Below, one piece after another: positions 16,466 through 24,471 of a stretch of DNA of 64,000 nucleotides. Made by a program: the position numbers and the translations under genes. The DNA lies in NCBI RefSeq assembly GCF_028994775.1, contig NZ_JAJQMN010000004.1, positions 1-64,000 on the forward strand. The letters run 5' to 3'. Under the pieces are notes generated by a model, which ran no database searches, was not told the DNA's origin, and saw only the letters and a list, made by a program, of their open reading frames with translations. Origin of the DNA: Promicromonospora iranensis (GTDB lineage Bacteria > Actinomycetota > Actinomycetes > Actinomycetales > Cellulomonadaceae). The stretch's first letter is position 1, and the number at the start of each line of letters is the position of its first letter.

Positions 16466-16576
16466 CTTGCCGCCGACATCCACATCGACCGCACGTACCC
16501 GCTCGACGAGGTGCCCCAGGCTCTGGCCTTCCACGGCGAGGGCCACGCCCTCGGCAAGGTGGTGATCGACGTCGAC
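16466..16576 (+). pseudogene. C-terminal remnant of a zinc-type alcohol dehydrogenase/quinone reductase
   Basis: The plus frame reads ...DIHIDRTYPLDEVPQALAF then HGEGHALGKVVIDV, which is the recognisable last part of MDR-family alcohol dehydrogenases. The NAD-binding and catalytic domains are absent, and the opening bases are now part of the Zur-box region. It overlaps no functional start and runs up to the methyltransferase stop. This is a decayed gene, not a 70-aa protein. Confidence 0.7.
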
Positions 16577-16587
16577 GGCCAGGCGGA

Positions 16588-17346
16588 TCAGGCCGGACCG
16601 CGCGCCACGGCCCAGCGGAAGGCATTCACGAGCCGGTAGCTGCCGTCCGGCCTGCGGTACGGCGCGGCGGCGGCCACGACGACCGGCGCGAGGTCCGCGA
16701 TCGTCGCGTCGCGCTCGCCGAAGAGGATCCCGCGCACCAGGTCGGTGTCGTGCCGCGCGGTCCAGGGGACGGACACGACGCCGCCGTCGAGCAGCTCCCA
16801 GCCGGCACCGCGGAACACCTCGGCGAGACCTCCCTCGACGCGCAGCGGGCCATCCTCCGGCGGGTCCTCGTCGTCGGCCGCGGCGAGCGCGGTGTTGATC
16901 GCGTCCAGGTCGTTCCGTGCGCGCTCGGCCCAGCCTGCGAGTCCGAGGACGCCGCCCGGCGCCAGCACCCGTCCGGCCTCGGCGAGCGCCCGGTCCTGGT
17001 CCTCCGCGAACTGGAAGGCGTTCACGGCGAGCAAGGCGTCGAAGGTGTCGTCGTCGAACGGGAGCCGCTCGAGCTCACCGGCCCGCACGTCCACGCCCAC
17101 GGCGCGGGCCCGCGCGAGCTCGACCATCCGGGACGCCGGGTCGACGCCGCTGGGCCGGGCGCCGCGCTCCTGGAGGTGTTCGAGCAGCTCGCCGGTGCCG
17201 CAGCCGACGTCGAGCACCCGGGTGCCGGAGCCGACCGCCGCGGCACGCAGCAGCGGCTCCCAGACCGGCCGCGCGAAGTCGCCCCAGTACCGGCCCCAGT
17301 CGTCGGCGACGCTGGACCAGGGGTCGTCCGGGTAGGTCGGCTGCAT
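16588..17346 (-). CDS. Class I SAM-dependent methyltransferase
   Basis: A 252-aa methyltransferase of the Methyltransf_11 type. Motif I is VLDVGCGTGELLEHL (about 44-58); PSGVDPASRMVELAR gives the acidic loop that binds the adenosyl ribose; LPFDDDTFDALLAVNAFQF is motif IV and RVLAPGGVLGLAGW the post-motif loop. The substrate is undetermined. The gene is transcribed towards the ADH remnant and starts 9 bp after the LysR-type gene's stop, so it may form a two-gene unit with that regulator. Confidence 0.88.
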   Translation of the reverse strand: MQPTYPDDPWSSVADDWGRYWGDFARPVWEPLLRAAAVGSGTRVLDVGCGTGELLEHLQERGARPSGVDPASRMVELARARAVGVDVRAGELERLPFDDDTFDALLAVNAFQFAEDQDRALAEAGRVLAPGGVLGLAGWAERARNDLDAINTALAAADDEDPPEDGPLRVEGGLAEVFRGAGWELLDGGVVSVPWTARHDTDLVRGILFGERDATIADLAPVVVAAAAPYRRPDGSYRLVNAFRWAVARGPA

Positions 17347-17355
17347 GTTCGGAGA

Positions 17356-18255
17356 TTAACGCAGCCCCTCCGCCACCTCCCGGAGCACCGTGATCACCAC
17401 TCCGACGGCCGCGGGGCGCTCGGCCCGCGTCACGGCGACCGCCGCTCGGCCGAGCCACGCGGGATCGTCGACCTGGACCGTCACGACGTCGGCGGGGAGG
17501 GCGCCCGCGGCGATCTCGGGCAGGGTGGTGATCCCGAGGCCCGCGGCCACCAGGCCGAGGCGGGCGTGCCAGTCCCGGGCGGCGTACGCGACCCTCGGCG
17601 CGAGCAGCGTCGGCCACGCCCCGAACTGCGGCTCGCCCCGCAGCCCCTTGCCGATGATCCACTCCTCCTCGGCCAGCTCCGCCACCGGGACCTGCGCCCG
17701 GTCCGCGAACCGGTGCCCCCGGGGCACCGCCACGTGGGATCGGCCGTCCACGAGGTGGTCGCGACGCAGGCCCTCCAGGTCGTACGCGGGCAGGTCCGCA
17801 CCCAGGCCGACCACCGCCACGTCGATGCGCCCCGCCCGCAGCTGACGCAGCTGGGTCGGGGTCGGCGCCTCCTGGAGGTCGACCGTCAGCCCGGGATGCC
17901 GCTCCCGCACCGTCGCCACCGCTCGGGGTGCGAGTACCCACATCGCCGTCGGGAACGCGCCGAGGACCACCCGGCCGCCGAGCCCGTCAGCCAATCCGGC
18001 CAGGTCCTTGCCGACCGCGTCGAGCTCGCTGAGCACGGTCGCGGCGCGGCGCGCGACCAGGGTTCCCGCGGGCGTGGGCAGGACGCCCCGCGCGCCCCGC
18101 ACGAACAGCGGGACGCCGACCGCGGACTCCGCGGCGGCCACCTGGCGCGAGACCGCCGACTGGGTGTACCCGAGCAGGTCCGCCGTCGCGGTGAAGGATC
18201 CGGTGCCGACGACGGCGTGCACCACACGCAGCGCCGTGACGGTGAGCTCAGCCAT
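17356..18255 (-). CDS. LysR-family transcriptional regulator
   Basis: A 299-aa LysR protein: N-terminal winged helix-turn-helix (LTVTALRVVHAVVGTGSFTA, DLLGYTQSAVSRQVAAAE) and a two-lobe substrate domain starting near 90. I start at the ATG at 18255 (MAELTV), with a G-rich site upstream. An ATG at 18273 adds six residues and would run through the palindrome below. It is divergent from an SDR gene, with a perfect inverted repeat between them, the classical layout for a LysR regulator controlling its neighbour. Confidence 0.9.
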   Translation of the reverse strand: MAELTVTALRVVHAVVGTGSFTATADLLGYTQSAVSRQVAAAESAVGVPLFVRGARGVLPTPAGTLVARRAATVLSELDAVGKDLAGLADGLGGRVVLGAFPTAMWVLAPRAVATVRERHPGLTVDLQEAPTPTQLRQLRAGRIDVAVVGLGADLPAYDLEGLRRDHLVDGRSHVAVPRGHRFADRAQVPVAELAEEEWIIGKGLRGEPQFGAWPTLLAPRVAYAARDWHARLGLVAAGLGITTLPEIAAGALPADVVTVQVDDPAWLGRAAVAVTRAERPAAVGVVITVLREVAEGLR

Positions 18256-18270
18256 GCCCCCATCATGAGG

Positions 18271-18287
18271 CATGCGCAAGGCGCATG
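18271..18287. promoter_or_regulatory. LysR-type operator in the divergent LysR/SDR promoter
   Basis: CATGCGCAAGGCGCATG is a perfect 7+3+7 inverted repeat midway between the divergent starts at 18255 and 18344. It has the size and position expected of the regulator's main binding site. Confidence 0.7.
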
Positions 18288-18343
18288 TCTTGAGTGCGAA
18301 AGAGTCGCTGGTGGAATGCCTTGGGGCGCCGCACGATGGAGGC

Positions 18344-19147
18344 ATGCCCAAGACATGGTTCATCACCGGAACATCCACCGGCCTCGGCCGCGAATGGACG
18401 GAGGCGGCGCTCGAGCGGGGTGATCACGTGGCCGCCACCGCCCGCGACACCAGCACCCTGGAGCCGCTCGTCAGCAAGTACGGCGAGGCCGTCCTCCCGA
18501 TCAGCCTCGACGTCACCGACCGGTCCGCTGTGCTCGACGCCGTCGGGCGGGCCGTCGAGCACCTCGGCCGCCTCGACGTGGTCGTGAACAACGCCGGGTA
18601 CGGCCATCTCGGCATGGTCGAGGAGGTCACCGAACGCGAGCTGCGCGCCCAGATGGAGACCAACTTCTTCGGCACCGTCTGGGTCACCCAGGCGGTCCTG
18701 CCGGTCCTGCGCGCGCAGGGTTCGGGCCGGATCCTGCAGGTCACCAGCGAGGGCGGAGTCCGCGCCTACCCCGGTTTCGGCGCCTATCACGCGTCCAAGT
18801 GGGCCGTGGAGGGCCTGACCGAGTCGCTCGCGCAGGAGGTCGCCGCGTTCGGCGTCCAGGTCACGAACGTGGAGCCAGGCCCGTACGCCACAGGCTTCGC
18901 GACGGCCGCGCACACCAGCGCGCCCCACCCCGACTACGCCGACGTGCGGACGGCCACCGCCCCCGACTTCCAGATCGGCGACCCGCACGCGACCCGGGCC
19001 GCGCTGCTCCGGATCGCCGACGCCGACCGGGCGCCGCTGCACGTGTTCCTCGGCAGGCCGCTCGCCGACGTCGAGGAGATTTACGCCGAGCGCCTGCGCA
19101 CCTGGCGCGAGTGGGAGCCCGTGGCGCTGGAGGCGTTCGGGGCCTGA
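18344..19147 (+). CDS. Short-chain dehydrogenase/reductase
   Basis: A 267-aa classical SDR. Seen: the cofactor loop TGTSTGLGREW at the N-terminus (NADP-type, with no acidic residue directly after strand 2), DVTDRSAV, the NNAGYGH motif, catalytic Ser in LQVTSEGG, and Tyr-x3-Lys in GAYHASKWAVEG. The ATG at 18344 has GGAGG immediately upstream. It probably reduces a small ketone or aldehyde, under control of the divergent LysR. The stop codon lies in the loop of a perfect 12-bp hairpin. Confidence 0.92.
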   Translation: MPKTWFITGTSTGLGREWTEAALERGDHVAATARDTSTLEPLVSKYGEAVLPISLDVTDRSAVLDAVGRAVEHLGRLDVVVNNAGYGHLGMVEEVTERELRAQMETNFFGTVWVTQAVLPVLRAQGSGRILQVTSEGGVRAYPGFGAYHASKWAVEGLTESLAQEVAAFGVQVTNVEPGPYATGFATAAHTSAPHPDYADVRTATAPDFQIGDPHATRAALLRIADADRAPLHVFLGRPLADVEEIYAERLRTWREWEPVALEAFGA

Positions 19148-19159
19148 GGCCCCGAACGC
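19133..19159 (+). terminator. Terminator hairpin with the SDR stop codon as its loop
   Basis: GCGTTCGGGGCC, then TGA, then GGCCCCGAACGC: a perfect 12-bp stem whose 3-nt loop is the stop codon. There is no T-tract, as is common in high-GC Actinobacteria. The stem may also form in the convergent transcript of the next minus-strand gene. Confidence 0.75.
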
Positions 19160-19186
19160 GACGCCGCGGATCAGCCTCGCCGCGGA

Positions 19187-19828
19187 TCAGAGGACGCGCT
19201 GCGCCTTGGCGAGGTTGGCCCGCAGCTCGTCGGCGTTCTGGCGCGGCCCGTAGGCAGGACGGTCGCGCTCGGTGCGCCAGGACTCGCTGAGCGGGCCCAT
19301 GCTGACGGTGTCGAAGCCTGCCGCGTCGTAGAAACGGGTGACGAGGTCGATCGCTTCCGGGTGGTCGCTCGCCGTTGCCAGGGCCCGGCGGTTCTCCGTA
19401 CCCGCCGGGCTCCCGTCCGTCGTGATGGTCGCCGCGGTGATGTGGTTGAACGCCTTGGCGACCTTCGACGTGGGCAGGTGCTCCTGCAACAGGCCCGAGA
19501 CCGTCGCCTCGCCACGGTCGAGCGCCTCGATGCGGCCGTCGCGCTCCCAGTAGTAGTTGTTCGTGTCGAGCACGACCTTGCCCGCCAGCGGCTCGACCGG
19601 GAGGTTCTGGTAGGCCTTCAGCGGTACCGAGACGAGCGCGATGTCGGCGGCCTCCGCCGCCTCCTCGGCCGTCGCCGCCCGGGCTCGCGGGCCGAGCTCC
19701 GCCACGAGGTCCGCGAGGGTCTCGGGACCGCGTGAGTTCGCGATCACCACGTCATAGCCCTGTGCGATCGCCAGGCGTGCCACCTGGCTGCCGATGTTTC
19801 CTGCTCCGATGATGCCGAAAGTGCTCAT
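19187..19828 (-). CDS. NADPH-dependent F420 reductase-like / NAD(P)-binding oxidoreductase
   Basis: A 213-aa single Rossmann-domain protein: FGIIGAGNIGSQVARLAIA at residues 4-22, ADIALVSVPLKAYQ and KVVLDTNNYYWERDG. This is the NpdG/F420-dependent NADP reductase fold, also shared with ProC-like and coenzyme F420H2:NADP reductases. F420 use is inferred from family only. It is divergent from a TetR regulator with 50 bp between starts, so that regulator probably controls it. Confidence 0.8.
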   Translation of the reverse strand: MSTFGIIGAGNIGSQVARLAIAQGYDVVIANSRGPETLADLVAELGPRARAATAEEAAEAADIALVSVPLKAYQNLPVEPLAGKVVLDTNNYYWERDGRIEALDRGEATVSGLLQEHLPTSKVAKAFNHITAATITTDGSPAGTENRRALATASDHPEAIDLVTRFYDAAGFDTVSMGPLSESWRTERDRPAYGPRQNADELRANLAKAQRVL

Positions 19829-19878
19829 GTGCGGGGTAACTTCGGAGGGCTGCGCCGCATTCCAGGGTCCTTCGTACG

Positions 19879-20568
19879 ATGGCGTCCATGGCGAACGGCG
19901 ATGCGGGCTCCCACGGGCGGACGTACCGGAAGGGTCCCGAGCGACGCGCCCAGATCCTCCTCAGCGCGATGGAGCTGTTCGCCGAACGCGGCGTCGGCGC
20001 GTCGCTGCGCGCCATCGGGGAGGCGATCGGCGTCTCGCACGCCGCCCTGCGCTACTACTTCGCCAACCGTGACGAGCTGCTCGTCGAGGTCTACCGGGCG
20101 CACGAGTCCCGGGTCCATGAGGCACAGGCGCAGGAACGGTCGGCGCCCGAAGCAGCCTCGGCGGTCGCCATGATGGAGGCGAGCGCCGAACGCAACCGCT
20201 CCATCCCGGGCCTGGTCGAGCTCTACGCGACGCTTACCACCGACGCCCTGCAGGGTGAGCAGCACCCGGCGACGCGCGAGTTCGTCCAGGCGCGGTACCG
20301 GCGGGTCCGGGGTGACCTCGCCGAGCGGATCCGCGCCGGGCAGCGGTCCGGCGCGATCGCCGCCGACATCGACCCCGACGACGCCGCCGCGCTGGTCGTC
20401 GCCGCCTCCGACGGCCTCCAGCTGCAGTGGCTGCTCGCCCCCGACGACGTCGACGTCCGCCGTTCGCTGGAGCTGCTGGAACGGCTCATGCCGGCCGCCG
20501 GACCGGCCGGAGCGGCTGGGCAGGCCGGAGCTGCTGGGCCGGCCGAGGGTCGACCGGCCGAGGAGTGA
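19879..20568 (+). CDS. TetR-family transcriptional regulator
   Basis: A 229-aa TetR protein. The N-terminal helix-turn-helix is complete (RRAQILLSAMELFAERGVGA, then IGEAIGVSHAALRYYFANRD), followed by a helical ligand domain. The tail from about residue 205 is a low-complexity Ala-Gly-Pro run (GPAGAAGQAGAAGP), encoded by a short internal repeat and probably unstructured. ATG 19879 and ATG 19888 are both possible starts. Divergence from the F420-reductase-like gene suggests control of that gene. The ligand is unknown. Confidence 0.9.
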   Translation: MASMANGDAGSHGRTYRKGPERRAQILLSAMELFAERGVGASLRAIGEAIGVSHAALRYYFANRDELLVEVYRAHESRVHEAQAQERSAPEAASAVAMMEASAERNRSIPGLVELYATLTTDALQGEQHPATREFVQARYRRVRGDLAERIRAGQRSGAIAADIDPDDAAALVVAASDGLQLQWLLAPDDVDVRRSLELLERLMPAAGPAGAAGQAGAAGPAEGRPAEE

Positions 20569-20581
20569 GGCACACCCGATC

Positions 20582-20712
20582 GGCGGGTGCCAGGTCTCGT
20601 GAAGAACGTTCGGCTCAGCCCCGCGGAGTTCGCCTGAGCTGAACAGATCAGCCCAGCCCGCAAACTCGGTCCTCAGCTGAACGCATTTCACGAGATCCGG
20701 CACCTGCCCGCC
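20582..20712. repeat. Long imperfect inverted repeat (about 60-bp arms)
   Basis: The left arm begins GGCGGGTGCCAGGTCTCGTG and the right arm ends CACGAGATCCGGCACCTGCC then CGCC. Pairing continues inward with a 4-bp bulge (GTTCGGCTCAG against CTGAACGC). It fills the gap between the TetR gene and the oxidoreductase gene, whose ends converge, so it can act as a two-way terminator. Its length is more like a MITE or paired REP element. No transposase is present. Confidence 0.65.
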
Positions 20713-20775
20713 AGGTATACCGAGCCCCCGCCCCGGGGAACGAGCACTCGGCCGCCCGACCTATCCCCGCCCGAC

Positions 20776-21897
20776 CTACCCCGCTGACGCGACCGTCGGG
20801 TCCCAGCCCTCCGGCAGCGGCGCGACCGGCCCGACGGCGGAGTCGATCTCCACGGGCTTGCCGGCGTCCGCCGCGTCCCGGACGGCGAGCAGGATGTCCA
20901 GCACGTGTGCCGCCACGGCCCCGGACGCGCGCTCGGTGCCGCCGTCGCGGATCGAGCGCACCAGGTCGACCACCCCGGCGCCGCGGCCGAGCTCCGGACC
21001 GGCCGCCGGGAGCGCCGTCGGCTCGTCCGACCCGTACCGCCACAGGGTCGAGTCGCCGTCGAACCTGTTCGGGTCGGGCAGGACGATCGTGCCCTCGGTG
21101 CCGTTGATCTCCACGAACCCCGACCGGTTCAGCGCGTGCTGGAACGAGAACGTCGACTGCGCCGAACGCCCCGGGCCGAACTCGATGAGGGCGGCGTGGT
21201 GCGTCGGCACCAGCACGTCGAACACCTCGCCGGCCCGCGGACCGCTCCCGATGGTGCGGGTCGGGCGGGAGGTCGAGGCCACCGCCTGGACCCGCGTCGC
21301 CGACCCGAACACGTGCACGAGCGTGGTCATGTAGTACGGCCCCATGTCGAACAGCGGCCCGCCGCCGACCGCGAACAGGAAGTCCGGGCTGGGGTGCCAT
21401 GCCTCGGGACCGGGCACGTGGAACATCGTGGTCGCGGTCAGCGGCTCCCCGATGTCACCGCGCGCGATCGCCCGCAGGGCGGTCTGGATGCCCGCGCCCA
21501 ACACCGTGTCGGGGGCGCACGCCACGCGCAGGCCGCGGGCCGCGGCGTCCGCCAGCAGGGCGGCCGCCGCGTCCCGGTCGAGGGCGAGCGGCTTCTCGCT
21601 CCAGACGTGCTTCCCGGCGGCCAGGATGCGGTGCCCGACGTCGGCATGCACCGCGGGCACGGTGAGGTTCACGACCACGTCGATGTCCTCGCGGGCCAGC
21701 AGCTCGTCCACGGTCCCCGAGGTGGGAACCCCGAACGCCTGGGCCTGTGCGGCGGCACGCTCCTGGTCGAGATCCGCGACGAACCGGACCTCGACGTCGG
21801 GGAACCGGGCCAGGTTCTCGAGGTACTGGGTCGAGATGTTGCCTGCTCCGATGATGCCGACGCCTGCGGCCTCCGACCGGGTCGCACCCCCGGTCAT
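20776..21897 (-). CDS. Gfo/Idh/MocA-family oxidoreductase
   Basis: A 373-aa NAD(P)-dependent sugar or inositol dehydrogenase of the GFO/IDH/MocA family. The Rossmann fold is VGIIGAGNISTQYLENLARF near the N-terminus; SEKPLALDR is the EKP signature motif with the catalytic Lys; the C-terminal GFO_IDH_MocA_C domain contains GGGPLFDMGPYYM. The ATG overlaps the upstream isomerase gene's stop (ATGA). The pair is a common module in which the isomerase and dehydrogenase act on the same sugar or cyclitol. The substrate is not assignable. Confidence 0.92.
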   Translation of the reverse strand: MTGGATRSEAAGVGIIGAGNISTQYLENLARFPDVEVRFVADLDQERAAAQAQAFGVPTSGTVDELLAREDIDVVVNLTVPAVHADVGHRILAAGKHVWSEKPLALDRDAAAALLADAAARGLRVACAPDTVLGAGIQTALRAIARGDIGEPLTATTMFHVPGPEAWHPSPDFLFAVGGGPLFDMGPYYMTTLVHVFGSATRVQAVASTSRPTRTIGSGPRAGEVFDVLVPTHHAALIEFGPGRSAQSTFSFQHALNRSGFVEINGTEGTIVLPDPNRFDGDSTLWRYGSDEPTALPAAGPELGRGAGVVDLVRSIRDGGTERASGAVAAHVLDILLAVRDAADAGKPVEIDSAVGPVAPLPEGWDPTVASAG

Positions 21898-22643
21898 CGG
21901 TCGTTCTCCGCGAGCCAGGCGAACGACTGCGCGATGCCGGCGAACACGTCGCCGGCGTACGCGTCGAACTCGATCACCCGGGTGGCCTGCGGGGCCGCGG
22001 CGAGGATCGCGGGGACGTCCACCGCGCCGGAGCCCGCGGGCTGCTGCGCCTGGACGTCGCCGTCGAGGGTGCCGTCCTTGACGTGGATGAGGCGCACCCG
22101 GTCGCCCAGCGTGCCGAGCAGTGCCGGGGCGTCGGCCCCTCCGACCGCCGCCCAGTAGGTGTCCACCTCCAGCACCACGGCCGGGTCCAGGTGCCCCACG
22201 AACACCTCCAGGGCATGCCTGCCCTCGATGCGGGTGCTCAGCTCCCAGGCGTGGTTGTGGTACCCGAACTCCAGGCCGCGCTCGGCTGCGAGCGCCGCGA
22301 GCCCGTTGACGCGCTCGGCCAGGTCGGCCACCTGCCCCGCCGTCTGCCAGTGCTCCGCCGGGACGAACGGGTCGATCACCGTGGCCATGCCCAGCGTGGC
22401 CGCGGCGTCGAAGATCGCCTCCGGGATGTCCGACGTGATCACCGGCGCGTGCCCGGACGGCGCCGTCAGTCCCGTCGCCGCGAACGCACGCCCGTACTCC
22501 GTGGTGCGCTCGTGGAAGGCGTACGGCTCCACGTGCTGGAGCCCGATCTCGGCCAGGCGCGCCACGGCACCGTCCAGGTCCTCGGCGACCGCGTCTCGCA
22601 CCGAGTAGAGCTGTACTGAGGTGGTCGGCTTCGTCGTCGGCAT
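21894..22643 (-). CDS. Sugar phosphate isomerase/epimerase (AP endonuclease family 2 fold)
   Basis: A 249-aa TIM barrel of the IolE/xylose-isomerase-like group. Seen: TSVQLYSVRDAVAEDLDGAV at the start, GYHNHAWEL (metal His), VVLEVDTYWAAVGG (Glu/Asp metal ligands) and RLIHVKDG, the usual divalent-metal centre. The ATG at 22643 has GAAGGAG five bases upstream. It is the first gene of a two-gene unit with the MocA-family dehydrogenase. The 210-bp region upstream holds an ACACGTGT palindrome at 22660-22667 and AGAAATTCT at 22736-22744, either of which could be an operator, but no regulator gene is adjacent. Confidence 0.9.
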   Translation of the reverse strand: MPTTKPTTSVQLYSVRDAVAEDLDGAVARLAEIGLQHVEPYAFHERTTEYGRAFAATGLTAPSGHAPVITSDIPEAIFDAAATLGMATVIDPFVPAEHWQTAGQVADLAERVNGLAALAAERGLEFGYHNHAWELSTRIEGRHALEVFVGHLDPAVVLEVDTYWAAVGGADAPALLGTLGDRVRLIHVKDGTLDGDVQAQQPAGSGAVDVPAILAAAPQATRVIEFDAYAGDVFAGIAQSFAWLAENDR

Positions 22644-22853
22644 GGAACTCCTTCGTTCGACACGTGTACAAGGGCGGCGCCGACCTGACCGCTCCGTCGC
22701 AGCCCGGCCCGAGGCACCGCGCGACGATCGTACCGAGAAATTCTTACAGTGGAAGGTTCTCGCGGAAGTCCGCCCGGCGTGACGCCCGACCTCAAGCCCG
22801 CGGGCGGGTGCGGCACACAGTGATCGGCGGACCATCCGGCGAGCGATCAGCAC

Positions 22854-24305
22854 TCAGTACGTCGCGCGGGGTGCGCGCGGCGGAACGTACCGGGTGAACT
22901 CCGCGTCAGCGTCCACGAAGATCGTCTCGAAGCGCTCGTTCCACGTCGCCACGACCTGGGTCTCCGCCGGCAGAGCTGCGGCAGACCTACCCGTGGCGCG
23001 TGGGTTGAGCGGCGGCCAGGTGCCGGTCCGTACGCGGTGTTCGAGCGCCTGGACGGCGACGATCTCCTCTGCCGCGGTCACCGTCGGGTGTCCACCACGC
23101 GCGACCCACAGGTTGCGGATGTCCCCGCACTCGGCGCGAACATGGTCGGTGTAGGACCGGACGTCGGCGGCCGGGGCGCCACCGTCTCCGGTGGTGTGCA
23201 CCGTGAGGATCGGGACATCGAGATCGCCCGGGGAGGTGTGCTCGGCCATCCGTGCCCGCGCGGCGGGATCGGCGTCGTACCGCGTTCCGGCGGCCAGGGC
23301 ATCGAGGTCCGCCCGGAGCTGGTCCTTGCCGAGACCCGCGGCCACGTATGCCGCCTCCACAGTGCGGCGTTCCGCGGACCGGCGGAACAGCTCGTGGTAG
23401 TCGACGTCGGCATTCGTCGACGGATTCCCCCCGAACACCTCCGCGACGTGCGCCCGGTCCGCGGGCCCGTGCCCGATGAGGTAGGCGTTCGCCACCCATC
23501 CGCTCAGCGCGTGGGCGGCTTCCAGCGGGTCCCCCGGGCGAGGGGTCGCGAAGTCGAACCAGGCGGGGACCTGGGCCAACGATCCTGCGAGGGCCATGCG
23601 GGCATTCGCCTCGGGGTCGAACGCCTCGGGCTTGCCCAGCGCCTCGTACGCGGCACCCGTCAGGGCGGCCTGCGACGCCTCGGGGTAGGTCGGGTTCACG
23701 ATCTCGACCGGGTTGCCGTTCTCGTCGACCAGGTCGTCGAACAGCAGGGTCATCGCCGCGTACTGCACGTCGAGCGCGGCGTCCCAGCCGCCGACCGGGT
23801 CGAATCCGGCGGACGTTCCGAGCAGGCCGTCGACGCGCGGGTCCTGGTCCGCGTGCAGGGCCGCGATCGCGCCACCGAAGGACTGGCCGTTCGCGAGCGT
23901 CGTCTCGGGTTCGCCGATCTCGTCGGCGAACCAGTCCAGGACGTTCTCCTGGTGGTCGACGGCCTCGGGTAGCGTGTAGCCGAATCCGTCGTCGCCGAAC
24001 ATCGAGCCGGCGAGCGCGTAGCCCTGACCGGTCAGCCACTCCTCGGCGCGGGGGTTGTTGGCGAGCTGGTCAGGGACCTCGAAGTCCATCTGCGCGAACT
24101 GCGTGGGGAAGTAGCCGTGTGCGAACAGCACGAGGGTGCCGTTCCAGTCGTCGGGAACGACGGCCCGGAAGTCCGCGCCGTCGATCGTCCCGGTGTACTC
24201 GACGACGTCGCCGGGCGCCGGTTCGACGGCGGCGACCGGCAGGGTCGATGCCGTCACGATCAGGGCGAGGGCCGATGCCACGGCCGCCGGTCGTACATGC
24301 TTCAT
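22854..24305 (-). CDS. Secreted alpha/beta-hydrolase-like protein
   Basis: A 483-aa protein with a Sec signal peptide (MKHVRPAAVASALALIVTAS, cleavage near VAAVEPA). The nucleophile elbow is GQSFG with Ser142; LVLFAHGYFP (58-67) is the oxyanion-hole strand; a late GGHPTVTAAEE supplies a likely His. About 200 residues of cap-like sequence lie between. It resembles exported tannase/feruloyl-esterase-like or prolyl-peptidase-like hydrolases, but I cannot assign a substrate. The ATG at 24305 follows GAGGAG. It stands alone, and both flanking gaps are short. Confidence 0.8.
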   Translation of the reverse strand: MKHVRPAAVASALALIVTASTLPVAAVEPAPGDVVEYTGTIDGADFRAVVPDDWNGTLVLFAHGYFPTQFAQMDFEVPDQLANNPRAEEWLTGQGYALAGSMFGDDGFGYTLPEAVDHQENVLDWFADEIGEPETTLANGQSFGGAIAALHADQDPRVDGLLGTSAGFDPVGGWDAALDVQYAAMTLLFDDLVDENGNPVEIVNPTYPEASQAALTGAAYEALGKPEAFDPEANARMALAGSLAQVPAWFDFATPRPGDPLEAAHALSGWVANAYLIGHGPADRAHVAEVFGGNPSTNADVDYHELFRRSAERRTVEAAYVAAGLGKDQLRADLDALAAGTRYDADPAARARMAEHTSPGDLDVPILTVHTTGDGGAPAADVRSYTDHVRAECGDIRNLWVARGGHPTVTAAEEIVAVQALEHRVRTGTWPPLNPRATGRSAAALPAETQVVATWNERFETIFVDADAEFTRYVPPRAPRATY

Positions 24306-24471
24306 GGTGTCACTCCTCGGTGAGCGGCACGCTCGCTGCGCGCCTCCTGCAGGGTTCGACGAGCCACCGATGGCGTACTCATCGCCGTTCCGCGCACCAC
24401 GAGACCAGCGTGTCCAGCTGACGACAAGAGCCTTCGGCGACGACCGAAGCGCCCGGAACGGTCCTGAAGCG

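Noticed and set aside
20582-20712. An insertion sequence
   Set aside because: No transposase ORF fits within 131 bp; at most a MITE-like element.
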